The position numbers and the translations under genes were made by a program. The notes beneath the pieces were generated by a model, which saw only the letters and a program-made list of their open reading frames with translations, was not told where the DNA came from and did not search any database. This document shows, piece after piece, positions 6,130-13,919 of a DNA stretch of 15,090 nucleotides; the first letter of the stretch is position 1, and each line of letters starts with the position of its first letter. Source of the stretch: Anaerolineales bacterium (GTDB taxonomy: Bacteria; Chloroflexota; Anaerolineae; Anaerolineales; Villigracilaceae). Location of the stretch: assembly GCA_029933275.1 (NCBI GenBank), contig JAOZOM010000019.1:1-15090 (forward strand). Reading direction: 5' to 3'.

Positions 6130-8541
6130 ATGCAACCCGCCATCTTCTCCCTCACCTGGATCTCCCTCGCCTACCTCGGTGGGATTGTCCTCGCGCGCTA
6201 CCTCACCAAACCGACTGAACTCTGGCTAAATCTCATTATTGGCTCTGCCACCATCGCCTTTATGACGATTATCTTGCGCGCCCTCCTCGAGCGAAAACCA
6301 AAGAACGCCCCGCCTAAAGAAAACAACTCCGAATCAACGCCTCTTTCTCAAGAAAGGCAGTTTTTCTTTTTCCTGCCTCTCCTTCTACTCGCCTTTTTCT
6401 TCGGAGCTTTCCATTTTCAGAAGAGCCAGCCCGTAGATGACGACCCTTTTTCTATCATCTGGTTCACCGACCGAGAATATGAATCCCTCGTTACTGGTGT
6501 TATCTCCGATTCGCCCGATTATCGCGATACCTACACCAACCTCCAACTCGACGTTAAGCATATAGACCAACTTGGCAAAAGACAGCCGCTCTATGTGCAT
6601 GGCAAAATTCTCGTCCGCGTAGATGCCGGTGATACCTACCACTACGGCGACTATATCCGCGTCCGTGGCATTCTCGAAACCCCGCCGGAGAACGAAGAAT
6701 TTTCCTATAAAGATTACCTTGCTCTGAGCGGAATCCACGCCTATATGCGAAACGCCACAGCTACCTTCCTCCCCGAAGAACGCGGCGGATTAGCGGTCAT
6801 GGCGGCAATCTACAACCTCCGCGAACGCGCCCTCGCCAATATCTACAAACTTTTCCCTGACCCCGAAGCCTCCCTCCTCGCGGGGATTTTACTTGGCATC
6901 GAAACGGGTATCCCCGCTGACGTGCAAGAAGCCTTCAAAAATACCGGAACAACCCATATTATCGCCATCTCTGGCTTTAATATCACCATCATCGCCGGAT
7001 TATTCATGACCCTCTTTGGTAATCTCTTCGGCAAACGAAAGGGGGCAATTCTTGCCATCTTCGGCATAGCCGTCTACACCATCTTGGTCGGCGCAGATGC
7101 GGCGGTTGTCCGCGCCGCACTGATGGGCGGATTAGGACTACTCGGCAGGCAACTCGGTAGGCGACAAGATGGGGTTGCGTCTCTCCTCTTCGTCGCGGTG
7201 GTGATGGCATATTTCAACCCAATGGTTTTGTGGGATGTCGGTTTTCAACTCTCCTTCGCCGCGACCGCCGGTCTTATCCTCTACGCCGAGCCGCTCGCAA
7301 ATTGGTTCGTCCGCTTTACATCTCGTTTTACGAGCGAAGAAAACGCACAAAAAATCGCCGGTCCCATCGGAGAATATATCCTCTTTACCCTCGCCGCCCA
7401 ATTCGCCACCATCCCAATCATGGCATATCACTTTGGGCGCATTTCTCTCATCTCCTTCCTCGCCAACCCCTTCATTCTCCCCGTCCAACCTGCCGTGATG
7501 ATTTTCGGCGGCGTTGCCCTCATTGCCAGCCTGATTTTTCTCCCGCTAGGGCAACTTTTTGCGATTTTCGCACTTCCCTTCACAACCTATACTATTCGGA
7601 TGGTGGAATTTTTTGATCGGATGCCTCACGGCGTAATCGTTTTGGGGGATACCAAGTTAGCTCTGATTATTTTCATCTACGCCCTGATGCTCACGTTGAC
7701 TTTTGCTGGCTCCCGTTTAAAGGCATTTGCCAAGCCCTTAAAATCTACCACTATCTTTGCTATCTTGCTCATACTCACCATCCAAGTTTGGCGCGTCACC
7801 CTAGCCTTGCCAGACGGACGTTTGCACCTCATCTTCCTCGATGTTGGCTCCGCCGATGCGATTCTCATCCAAACGCCAAATGGTGCGAATATCCTCATCA
7901 ACGGCGGGGAGCGAATCTCAGATCTCTCCGCGGCGTTGGGTGAACGTCTTCCCCCTTTTCATCGCGATATTGATTGGTTAATAGTCGCCTCCCCGCAAAA
8001 CGAAGACCTCGCCGCATTGCCGCGGACGCTGGAGCGTTTTCCTCCGCAACAGGTTTTGTGGAGCGGAAATCGCGAGGCATCTCACGCGGCACGAGATTTG
8101 GAGAAATATCTTGTTCACGAGGAGATTCAGATTACGGACGCGGAGAAAGATCAGGTTTTGGATTTGGGAGAAGGCATTTCTCTACGGATTCAAGCCGCGG
8201 GCACGCGCGGAGCCGTCCTCCTCATCCAATGGAATTCTTTCCGCGCCCTTCTCCCGATTGGCATGGATTTCAGCACCCTCGATGAATCCCAAAAAATAGG
8301 GGCGGTTTCTTTACTCCTATTGGCAGATTCGGGTTACGCGCCGATTAATCCGCCAGAATGGGTTGATACTTTAAATCCCCAAGTGATTATTCTGAGTGTT
8401 GCCGCAGATGATTGGAGCGGGTTGCCGAATAAATCCACGTTGCGGGCGGTGGAAGGCTACTCGCTTTTGCGCACAGATGAAAACGGCTGGATTCACGTCT
8501 CGACCGATGGGGTACAGATGTGGGTAGAGAGCGAGCGATAA
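6130..8541 (+). CDS. comEC: ComEC/Rec2 DNA-uptake channel with degenerate metallo-beta-lactamase domain
   Basis: Polytopic inner-membrane protein that forms the channel for single-stranded DNA during natural transformation; 803 aa, a normal length. Seen in order: N-terminal membrane helices; an OB-like soluble domain (about 120-220); the competence domain with GTTHIIAISGFN from H276 region and many membrane helices (to about 555); and a C-terminal metallo-beta-lactamase-like domain from about 565. That domain starts normally (FLDVGSADAIL with D571, D576), but the expected DGG is NGG (591-593), the expected THPHADH is ASPQNED (620-626), and the later GHHGS motif is absent (ADSGYAPINPPEW aligns there). 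Zinc binding and nuclease activity of this domain are therefore unlikely, while the channel part looks intact. No other competence gene is next to it. Confidence 0.9.
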   Translation: MQPAIFSLTWISLAYLGGIVLARYLTKPTELWLNLIIGSATIAFMTIILRALLERKPKNAPPKENNSESTPLSQERQFFFFLPLLLLAFFFGAFHFQKSQPVDDDPFSIIWFTDREYESLVTGVISDSPDYRDTYTNLQLDVKHIDQLGKRQPLYVHGKILVRVDAGDTYHYGDYIRVRGILETPPENEEFSYKDYLALSGIHAYMRNATATFLPEERGGLAVMAAIYNLRERALANIYKLFPDPEASLLAGILLGIETGIPADVQEAFKNTGTTHIIAISGFNITIIAGLFMTLFGNLFGKRKGAILAIFGIAVYTILVGADAAVVRAALMGGLGLLGRQLGRRQDGVASLLFVAVVMAYFNPMVLWDVGFQLSFAATAGLILYAEPLANWFVRFTSRFTSEENAQKIAGPIGEYILFTLAAQFATIPIMAYHFGRISLISFLANPFILPVQPAVMIFGGVALIASLIFLPLGQLFAIFALPFTTYTIRMVEFFDRMPHGVIVLGDTKLALIIFIYALMLTLTFAGSRLKAFAKPLKSTTIFAILLILTIQVWRVTLALPDGRLHLIFLDVGSADAILIQTPNGANILINGGERISDLSAALGERLPPFHRDIDWLIVASPQNEDLAALPRTLERFPPQQVLWSGNREASHAARDLEKYLVHEEIQITDAEKDQVLDLGEGISLRIQAAGTRGAVLLIQWNSFRALLPIGMDFSTLDESQKIGAVSLLLLADSGYAPINPPEWVDTLNPQVIILSVAADDWSGLPNKSTLRAVEGYSLLRTDENGWIHVSTDGVQMWVESER

Positions 8542-8595
8542 ATTGGTGGTTTATCTTCCAGCTAATAGTCACTTACCACTTCCCCCTTTTTAAAT
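8542..8595. other. Convergent gap between comEC and galK
   Basis: The two transcripts meet here. GATAAA (8537-8542) and TTTATC (8550-8555) can pair around a 7-base loop, and GTGGT (8547-8551) with ACCAC (8575-8579) around a long loop. Neither is followed closely by a strong T-run in either direction (a short CCCCCTTTTT follows at 8583-8592). A bidirectional terminator is expected here but not clearly seen. Confidence 0.3.
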
Positions 8596-9747
8596 TTATC
8601 CTTCTGCTTTCTCATCCACCAACTCAGCTCCGTTTGTCGGGTGGCAGAGGTAAATTTGTGCTTTTAAGCCGGTTTTCTTTTGGTAAATAGCGGCGACTTC
8701 GGTTGAGAAGGAGGGCGTAGCTGAGTTTTTCACTAGAGCTACTGCACATCCACCAAATCCGCCTCCTGTCATTCTGGCTCCAAGACAACCGGTTTGAGTA
8801 TTGGCAATCTCAACCATCGTATTTAGTTCTTTGCTCGAAACTTCGTAATCATCTCGTAAACTGAGATGGCTTTCTTTGATTAGTTGCCCCAATTTATTCG
8901 CATCTCCGGCTCGCATCGCTTCGGCGGCTTGGAGAGTACGCACGTTTTCCGTGATAACGTGTTTGGCGCGGCGGCGAATGAGTGGATCAAGTTTTTTGGC
9001 TTGCTTTTTGAATTTTTCGGGGGATATGTCTCGCAACGCATCTACACCGAAAAAATTGCTGGCTTTTTGACATTGGGTGACGCGTTCGTTATAAGCAGAA
9101 TCCACTAAACCGCGCCGCGTGGCAGTATCCAAGATGGCTACAGTAATCTGCTTGGGTAAGGGGAGCAAGTTGAAATCCAGAGAGCGACAATCGATTAGGA
9201 GGGCGGATTCTTTTTTTCCGTTGGCGGAAACCATCTGATCCATAATTCCGGTTTCTAATCCCATCCAGTCGTTTTCTGTTTTTTGAGCGAGGAGTGCCAT
9301 TTTGGTGGGATTCCAATCCCAGCGATTTACAGCCCAAAAAGCACGTGCAATAGCGAGTTCCAACGCCGCCGAAGAGGATAGCCCCGCTCCTACCGGGATG
9401 TCGCTGGCGAGGATGCCTTCCCAACCTTGCAGAGGATAGTCCGCTCTTTGCAGTGCCCACGCTACGCCGCGAGGGTATTCATCCCAGTTTTTTCCGTGAG
9501 CGATTTTATTGAGCGAAAATTCAGCGGAATTGGGGAGATTTAGTGATCTGAGTGAAACTTTTTTGTCATTTCTTGGTCGAAGCGCAATCCATACGGAACG
9601 GTTTATCGTCATCGGGAGTGCGAAACCATCGTTATAATCGGTGTGTTCGCCAATCAAGTTGACGCGTCCCGGCGCACGCACGATGAAAGCCGGGGATTCG
9701 TTAAATCGTTTTTGAAATACAGTGGAGATTTTTTCTCTTAAGTTCAT
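8596..9747 (-). CDS. galK: Galactokinase
   Basis: Phosphorylates alpha-D-galactose at C1 with ATP, the first committed step of the Leloir pathway; cytoplasmic, 383 aa, matching E. coli GalK in length. Seen: the galactokinase signature GRVNLIGEHTDYNDG at 27-41 with R28, E34, H35 and D37; ATP-binding loop PVGAGLSSSAA at 118-128; probable catalytic Asp D170 in GIMDQMV; and C-terminal TGGGFGGCAVAL. I start at ATG 9747, 10 bases after the oxidoreductase stop; the frame is open to 9837, but that extension lies inside the upstream gene and lacks family similarity. There is no good Shine-Dalgarno sequence, so translation probably depends on coupling. No galT or galE is in the window, so the rest of the pathway must be elsewhere. 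Confidence 0.93.
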   Translation of the reverse strand: MNLREKISTVFQKRFNESPAFIVRAPGRVNLIGEHTDYNDGFALPMTINRSVWIALRPRNDKKVSLRSLNLPNSAEFSLNKIAHGKNWDEYPRGVAWALQRADYPLQGWEGILASDIPVGAGLSSSAALELAIARAFWAVNRWDWNPTKMALLAQKTENDWMGLETGIMDQMVSANGKKESALLIDCRSLDFNLLPLPKQITVAILDTATRRGLVDSAYNERVTQCQKASNFFGVDALRDISPEKFKKQAKKLDPLIRRRAKHVITENVRTLQAAEAMRAGDANKLGQLIKESHLSLRDDYEVSSKELNTMVEIANTQTGCLGARMTGGGFGGCAVALVKNSATPSFSTEVAAIYQKKTGLKAQIYLCHPTNGAELVDEKAEG

Positions 9748-9751
9748 GGTT

Positions 9752-9768
9752 TTACGCTCAAAGCGTAA
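9752..9768 (-). repeat. Hairpin spanning the oxidoreductase stop before galK
   Basis: TTACGCT (9752-9758) and AGCGTAA (9762-9768) are perfect complements around a 3-base loop. The oxidoreductase stop codon (9758-9760) lies at the stem-loop junction, and the galK start follows a few bases later. There is no U-tract, so it is not a terminator; it may affect RNA stability or galK translation. Confidence 0.45.
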
Positions 9769-10741
9769 TAACTTTGCCCCTTTTAGCAGATTCAAGGAGT
9801 GCCTGAATTGTGCGTGCATTTTCTCGACTATCTTCAAGACTTACGCGGGGGGCTTTCCCCAGTAAAATCGCATCAGCCATATCTTCCACTTCGCCGAGAT
9901 AAAGTTCTTGCCCGCGAATTTTTATTTTTTCGACTTTATCATTTTTCTTGAGCAAGATCTCTTCGTTTTTTCCCGGTCTGAAGGGGTTAGGGATAAATAA
10001 AGTGCCTAAAGAGCCAATAATTTCCATCTCAGTGCGGAAGGGGGATTGGAATCCGCTATCAAACTGCGCTAGGATTCCCTCCGGGAAACGCATCTGCCCG
10101 ACAAAGCTCTGATCGATTCCTTCTTGACCCGAAACTTGCCAGCCAAATACTTCAACAGGAGATGTGCCAAGAAGCATTCGCGTGTAGCTGATTGGGTAAC
10201 AACCTACGTCCCAGATACTGCCGCCACCCATATCTTTGCTAAAACGATAATTCCCCTCTCGATTTAGGGTAAAAGTAAATGAGCCTCGTAAAAATCTCAA
10301 TTTGCCTAAAACGCCACTCTCCACAATTTCCTTAACTTTTAGCGTTTGTGGGTGGTGGCGGTACATAAATGCTTCTGTCAGCACGCGCCCCGACTCTTTA
10401 GCGGTAGCAAACATCTTATCCACGTCTGATGCGGTTAATCCCAAAGGTTTTTCGCAGAGAACATGTTTTCCTGCTTTGAGGGCTTTAATCGTCCAATCCG
10501 CATGAAGATGATTGGGAAGGGAGTTGTAGATCACATCAATTTCGGGGTCAGCTAGAAGAGCTTCGTAACTGCCGTACGCTCGTGGAATTTCCCATTTCTT
10601 TGCGTAGGCTTTTGCTTTTTCATCTGAACGACTAGCAATGGCTACAAGTTGATTTCGTTTGGATACCCTCAGGGGAGAAATGAGAGCATGGTTTATTTTT
10701 GCTGTTGAAAGGAAGCCCCAGCGTAGAATTTGGTCGGACAT
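9758..10741 (-). CDS. Gfo/Idh/MocA-family NAD(P)-dependent oxidoreductase
   Basis: A 327-aa sugar-type dehydrogenase with an N-terminal Rossmann domain and a C-terminal alpha/beta substrate domain. Seen: nucleotide-binding start WGFLSTAKIN at 8-17; the family hallmark EKP at 97-99 with K98; MYRHHPQ after it; and GGGSIWDVGCYPI in the substrate domain. The YRHHPQ and DVGCY motifs recall the subgroup with D-xylose 1-dehydrogenase and dihydrodiol dehydrogenase, but members act on many sugars and cyclitols, so the substrate is open. The start has AAGGA just upstream and lies 3 bases after the permease stop. Its place between the permeases and galK suggests it oxidises the imported sugar or a product released from it. 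Confidence 0.85.
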   Translation of the reverse strand: MSDQILRWGFLSTAKINHALISPLRVSKRNQLVAIASRSDEKAKAYAKKWEIPRAYGSYEALLADPEIDVIYNSLPNHLHADWTIKALKAGKHVLCEKPLGLTASDVDKMFATAKESGRVLTEAFMYRHHPQTLKVKEIVESGVLGKLRFLRGSFTFTLNREGNYRFSKDMGGGSIWDVGCYPISYTRMLLGTSPVEVFGWQVSGQEGIDQSFVGQMRFPEGILAQFDSGFQSPFRTEMEIIGSLGTLFIPNPFRPGKNEEILLKKNDKVEKIKIRGQELYLGEVEDMADAILLGKAPRVSLEDSRENARTIQALLESAKRGKVITL

Positions 10742-10744
10742 AAA

Positions 10745-11563
10745 CTATCCTTTGAGGGAGCCAGCTAATAATCCGCGCAAGAAATATCGTCCTAAGAATA
10801 TATAAACGAGCAGGGTGGGTAATGCCGCGAGAAGCGAGCCTGCCATTTGGACATTCCAAGAGATGATTTGACTGCCCGCCATATTATTAAGCGCAACGGT
10901 GATGGGCCATTCGGTATTGCCAGTCAGGATGACGGCAAAGAGGAAGTCGTTCCATGCCGACGTAAATTGCCAAATAAGAACAACGACAAAACTGGGGACG
11001 GAGATGGGGAGTAGGATATGACGATAAATGCCGAGCATATCTGCGCCATCTATTTTGGCGGCTTCGAGCAATTCTTGGGGGAGGCTGGCGTAATAGTTGC
11101 GGAAGGTGAGGGTTGTGATGGGGATGCCGTAGATAATATGCGCCATCGCTAATCCGGGTAATCCCGTGATTCCGGCAGTATTCATAAATTGCACGAGGGG
11201 GATAATAATGCTTTGGTAAGGGATAAACATACCAAAAAGGATGAATGGAAAGATGAAATCTGCCCCACGAAATTTCCATTTGGCGAGGATAAAACCATTC
11301 AGCGAGCCAAGCATAGATGAAATCAGCGCGGCGGGGATAACCATCATAAAGCTGTTGCGCAAGGACGGAGCCAATTGTGCGAAGGCTTCAATATAATTCT
11401 CAAAAGAGATGCCGTGTGGCAAATTCCACATGGTCTTTAAGTCGATTTCAGCAAAACTTTTGAAGCCTGTCACCAGCATAACGTACATAGGGAGCAGGTA
11501 AAAAATAGTGAGAGCAATTAGTGGGACATAGAGCCAGTTTTTTCTCAGCGCTTTTGTGTTCAT
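10745..11563 (-). CDS. Sugar ABC transporter permease, MalG type
   Basis: Second membrane subunit of a carbohydrate importer of the CUT1 class; 272 aa with about six membrane helices. Seen: N-terminal helix (LYVPLIALTIFYLLPMYV); the ATPase-contacting EAA loop at about 167-186 (EAAKIDGADM followed by IYRHILLP); and a final helix before the basic end ARYFLRGLLAGSLKG-like tail typical of MalG proteins. The start overlaps the upstream permease stop by 4 bases (ATGA), which fits coupled, equimolar synthesis of the two permeases. It works with the other permease, the binding lipoprotein and an ATPase not encoded here. Confidence 0.92.
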   Translation of the reverse strand: MNTKALRKNWLYVPLIALTIFYLLPMYVMLVTGFKSFAEIDLKTMWNLPHGISFENYIEAFAQLAPSLRNSFMMVIPAALISSMLGSLNGFILAKWKFRGADFIFPFILFGMFIPYQSIIIPLVQFMNTAGITGLPGLAMAHIIYGIPITTLTFRNYYASLPQELLEAAKIDGADMLGIYRHILLPISVPSFVVVLIWQFTSAWNDFLFAVILTGNTEWPITVALNNMAGSQIISWNVQMAGSLLAALPTLLVYIFLGRYFLRGLLAGSLKG

Positions 11564-12447
11564 TGCTCAACCCCCGTCTTTAGTGTGTAACGGATGTAAG
11601 GAATGATAAGCACCGCTACACTAAGTAAGAGAATAATACTGATCGCGGCTCCACGTCCATAAAATAGCCCGTCAAAGGTAGTTTGCCACATATAAATAGC
11701 AGGGACATCAAGCGGCAATTGTTTTCCTGAGACCGCAATGATTAGATCGAAAACTTTAAGAGAAGTATGCCCCAAGATAATTAAAGCACTGAGCGTAATT
11801 GGCGTTAGTAAGGGGAGAATAATATGTCGATAAATTTTTAGTTCACTCGCTCCGTCAATTCGAGCGGCTTCACGCAATTCATTCGGGATGGATCGCAGTC
11901 CAGCAAGATAAAGAGCCATTATATAACCGGACATTTGCCAAATTGCAGTCATTGCGATTGCCGCGATTCCCCAAGTTGGCGTGGTATACCATTTATTGAC
12001 CAGAAAATCTAAATGAAGTGATGAGAAGAGGAGGTTTAACCCGCTCATTCGCACACCTTCTGCCGGATTCATCAGCCAACGCCAAACAACACCGGTCACG
12101 ATATACGAAATTGCCATCGGGAAGAGAAAGATGCTTCTGAAAAAACCTTCTCCCCTTAGACCTTGATCGAGCATAACTGCCATGAAAAAGCCGAGCAGGA
12201 TGCTTCCTATAACGAATACGCCCGTAAATATGAACGTGTTGCGAATATCAATATGAAAACGAGGGTCAGAAAATAATGCTATATAGTTTTTAAGCCCCGC
12301 CCAAGAATAATCCGGGTTGATTCCCTTCCAATTGCTGAGCGAAACGCGCATAGACCATCCAATAAAGCCATATACAAAAATCAAAATAGCTATAACAGAT
12401 GGTGAAATGAGAATAACGGAAAGGTATTTATCCTTGTTTTTGAACAT
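11560..12447 (-). CDS. Sugar ABC transporter permease, MalF/UgpA type
   Basis: First membrane subunit of the carbohydrate importer; 295 aa with about six membrane helices, as in the short UgpA/LacF-like members rather than the longer MalF. Seen: N-terminal helix at about 9-31; the EAA loop at about 193-212 (EAARIDGASE, then IYRHIILP); and a last helix (ISIILLLSVAVLIIPYIRY). GAGG lies 8-12 bases before the ATG. It follows the binding-protein gene after 79 bases holding a strong terminator-like hairpin, so its mRNA level is probably lower than that of the binding protein. Confidence 0.92.
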   Translation of the reverse strand: MFKNKDKYLSVILISPSVIAILIFVYGFIGWSMRVSLSNWKGINPDYSWAGLKNYIALFSDPRFHIDIRNTFIFTGVFVIGSILLGFFMAVMLDQGLRGEGFFRSIFLFPMAISYIVTGVVWRWLMNPAEGVRMSGLNLLFSSLHLDFLVNKWYTTPTWGIAAIAMTAIWQMSGYIMALYLAGLRSIPNELREAARIDGASELKIYRHIILPLLTPITLSALIILGHTSLKVFDLIIAVSGKQLPLDVPAIYMWQTTFDGLFYGRGAAISIILLLSVAVLIIPYIRYTLKTGVEQ

Positions 12448-12464
12448 ATTCCAACCTCGTTCTG

Positions 12465-12510
12465 AAAATAAAAAATCATTGAGACTCTGCCACGCAGAGC
12501 CTCAATGATT
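12465..12510 (-). terminator. Intercistronic terminator/attenuator after the binding-protein gene
   Basis: In the - strand RNA, bases 12510-12494 pair with 12490-12474 over 17 bp around a 3-base loop (GUG), followed at once by six U, an A and four U (12475-12465). The only non-Watson-Crick pair is a G-U (12500/12484); read on the + strand the same pair is A-C, so the hairpin is complete only in the operon's own transcript. It lies 17 bases after the binding-protein stop and 26 before the permease start. This is the usual design for partial termination or mRNA stabilisation, giving more binding protein than permease. Confidence 0.85.
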
Positions 12511-12526
12511 GATTATATACTACTAT

Positions 12527-13840
12527 TTACTGGCAGGGACCAGAGCTAACACAAGCAGCAACCAAGGCGGTCTGGAAACCTTCCACGTCTTGGTCAATCA
12601 AGAAGAGCCCAAGAGCCGTATCAATTTCAGATTTCCAAGAATCATTGGCAACTACGCCGTGAGTCAAAGAACCTGAGACGGTATTGCTACCCCAGTCTGC
12701 CATTGCGGATTGAAGATAGACACCGAAGAGTTCGGGGTCACAATCTGTGCGGGCGCAGATCGAGCCTTTGATGGGATTGAACGCTTCTTGACCGGCTTTT
12801 GAACCTGCGATTTTCAGCCATGCTTCAGCACCTTCGGGGTGAGGAGCGCCAACAGCGAGGGTGAAGGAATCGGACAAGAATTGGAAAACGCCTACGCTAC
12901 CGGGAACAGGAGCCCAACCGTAATCTGTTTCGGGAGTTTTGCCGAGTTCGCGGAAATAACCTTCTGCCCAGTCGCCCATGACGTTGAATGCGGCATCGCC
13001 GTTGATGACGAGTTGAGAAGCATCCTGCCAAGACAAAGAAGCGGAATCAGAGTTTGTGTAGGTTAGAACTTTGGCGAAATTATCGAGAGCGGCGGTAACT
13101 TCAGCACTTGTCCAATCAGTGGAGCCATCCCAAAGACCATCATAGGCTTCGGAGCCGAGAGAGCCAAGCAGAACAGTTTCAAAGAGGTGGAGCTGAGTCC
13201 ATTGTTCGCCCAATGCGAGCGGGGTAACGCCAGCGGCTTGGAGGGTATCCATTGCGGCAAACCATTCGTCCATTGTAGTGGGAACTTCTACACCGTTTTC
13301 TTCTAAAACGGTGGGGTTGTACCACATCACATTGGCGCGATGGATATTAACCGGTACGGAGTAGATATTGCCTTCATTCGAGATAAGCGGAATGAGGGTC
13401 TCAGGCATAACATCAAGCCAACCTTCGGCTTCGTACAGGTCGTTTAATGCTTGGATTTGTCCGCCTTCAACGTAAGTGCCAATCAATTCTTGACCAGCGT
13501 GACCTTGCCAGCTATCAGGGGGATCACCAGCTTGGAGGCGTGTTGCCAAAACAGCACGCGCATTTGTGCCTGCACCACCGGCAACGGCGGCGTTGACAAA
13601 TTCAATATCGGGATATTCGGCATCGAAAATGCCGATCATCGCTTCGAGACCAGCAGCTTCACCGCCGCCAGTCCACCACGAGAAAACTTCTACTTGTGTG
13701 TCTGCGGGAGCGGCTTCTTCTACAGGGGCGGCAGGTGCTTCAGCGGCAGGTTCTGCGGGGGCAGCACCGCCACAAGCAGTGAGTACAAGCGCGGTTAGGG
13801 CAAGTACGGCGAAGAGGGAGTACCATATTTTTTTAGACAT
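12527..13840 (-). CDS. Sugar-binding lipoprotein of the ABC importer (glucose/mannose-type)
   Basis: Extracytoplasmic sugar receptor of the importer; 437 aa. Seen: lipoprotein signal peptide (KK at 3-4, hydrophobic 5-19, lipobox L20-T-A-C23), then an Ala/Pro/Glu-rich tether to about residue 48. The mature domain starts VFSWWTGGGEAAGLEAM and continues with AGGAGTNARAVLATRLQAGDPPD, phrases I associate with the glucose/mannose receptors of Thermus and Pseudomonas (GtsA group). The C-terminal part has KGSICARTDC. Four cysteines in two close pairs (C362/C367 and C430/C436) could form surface disulfides. AAGGAAAAG before the ATG is the ribosome binding site. Given galK in the operon, galactose or a galactoside is also possible; the sugar is not proven. 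Confidence 0.92.
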   Translation of the reverse strand: MSKKIWYSLFAVLALTALVLTACGGAAPAEPAAEAPAAPVEEAAPADTQVEVFSWWTGGGEAAGLEAMIGIFDAEYPDIEFVNAAVAGGAGTNARAVLATRLQAGDPPDSWQGHAGQELIGTYVEGGQIQALNDLYEAEGWLDVMPETLIPLISNEGNIYSVPVNIHRANVMWYNPTVLEENGVEVPTTMDEWFAAMDTLQAAGVTPLALGEQWTQLHLFETVLLGSLGSEAYDGLWDGSTDWTSAEVTAALDNFAKVLTYTNSDSASLSWQDASQLVINGDAAFNVMGDWAEGYFRELGKTPETDYGWAPVPGSVGVFQFLSDSFTLAVGAPHPEGAEAWLKIAGSKAGQEAFNPIKGSICARTDCDPELFGVYLQSAMADWGSNTVSGSLTHGVVANDSWKSEIDTALGLFLIDQDVEGFQTALVAACVSSGPCQ

Positions 13841-13858
13841 GATTTTCTTTTCCTTATT

Positions 13859-13909
13859 TTAGATGGATATAGGGTTTCTTGATACAAAAAACATATTTTT
13901 TCCTCGCAT
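13859..13909 (-). CDS. Possible 16-codon leader ORF with very strong ribosome binding site
   Basis: Directly after the lacI stop, the - strand has AAAGGAGGTGATG (13907-13919), close to a perfect match to the 16S anti-Shine-Dalgarno sequence. An ATG at 13909 opens a 16-residue frame ending at TAA 13859-13861, shortly before the binding-protein ribosome binding site. The spacing from GGAGG to this ATG is only 2 bases, which is short; a second in-frame ATG five codons later has GAGGA seven bases upstream and would give 11 residues. The peptide (ends FFVSRNPISI) resembles nothing I know. It may be a translated leader or only a remnant of a ribosome binding site. Confidence 0.25.
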   Translation of the reverse strand: MRGKNMFFVSRNPISI

Positions 13910-13919
13910 CACCTCCTTT

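Noticed and set aside
7230..7616. Long alternative frames inside comEC
   Set aside because: Composition is low-complexity (Arg, Ser, Pro rich), as expected from out-of-frame reading of a C-rich gene; no start signal or family match.
8537..8579. Bidirectional terminator between comEC and galK
   Set aside because: The possible stems are short (5-6 bp), have loops of 7 or more bases, and lack an adjacent T-run in either direction.
9748..9837. N-terminal extension of galactokinase
   Set aside because: It lies within the oxidoreductase gene and does not resemble galactokinase; ATG 9747 gives the family length.
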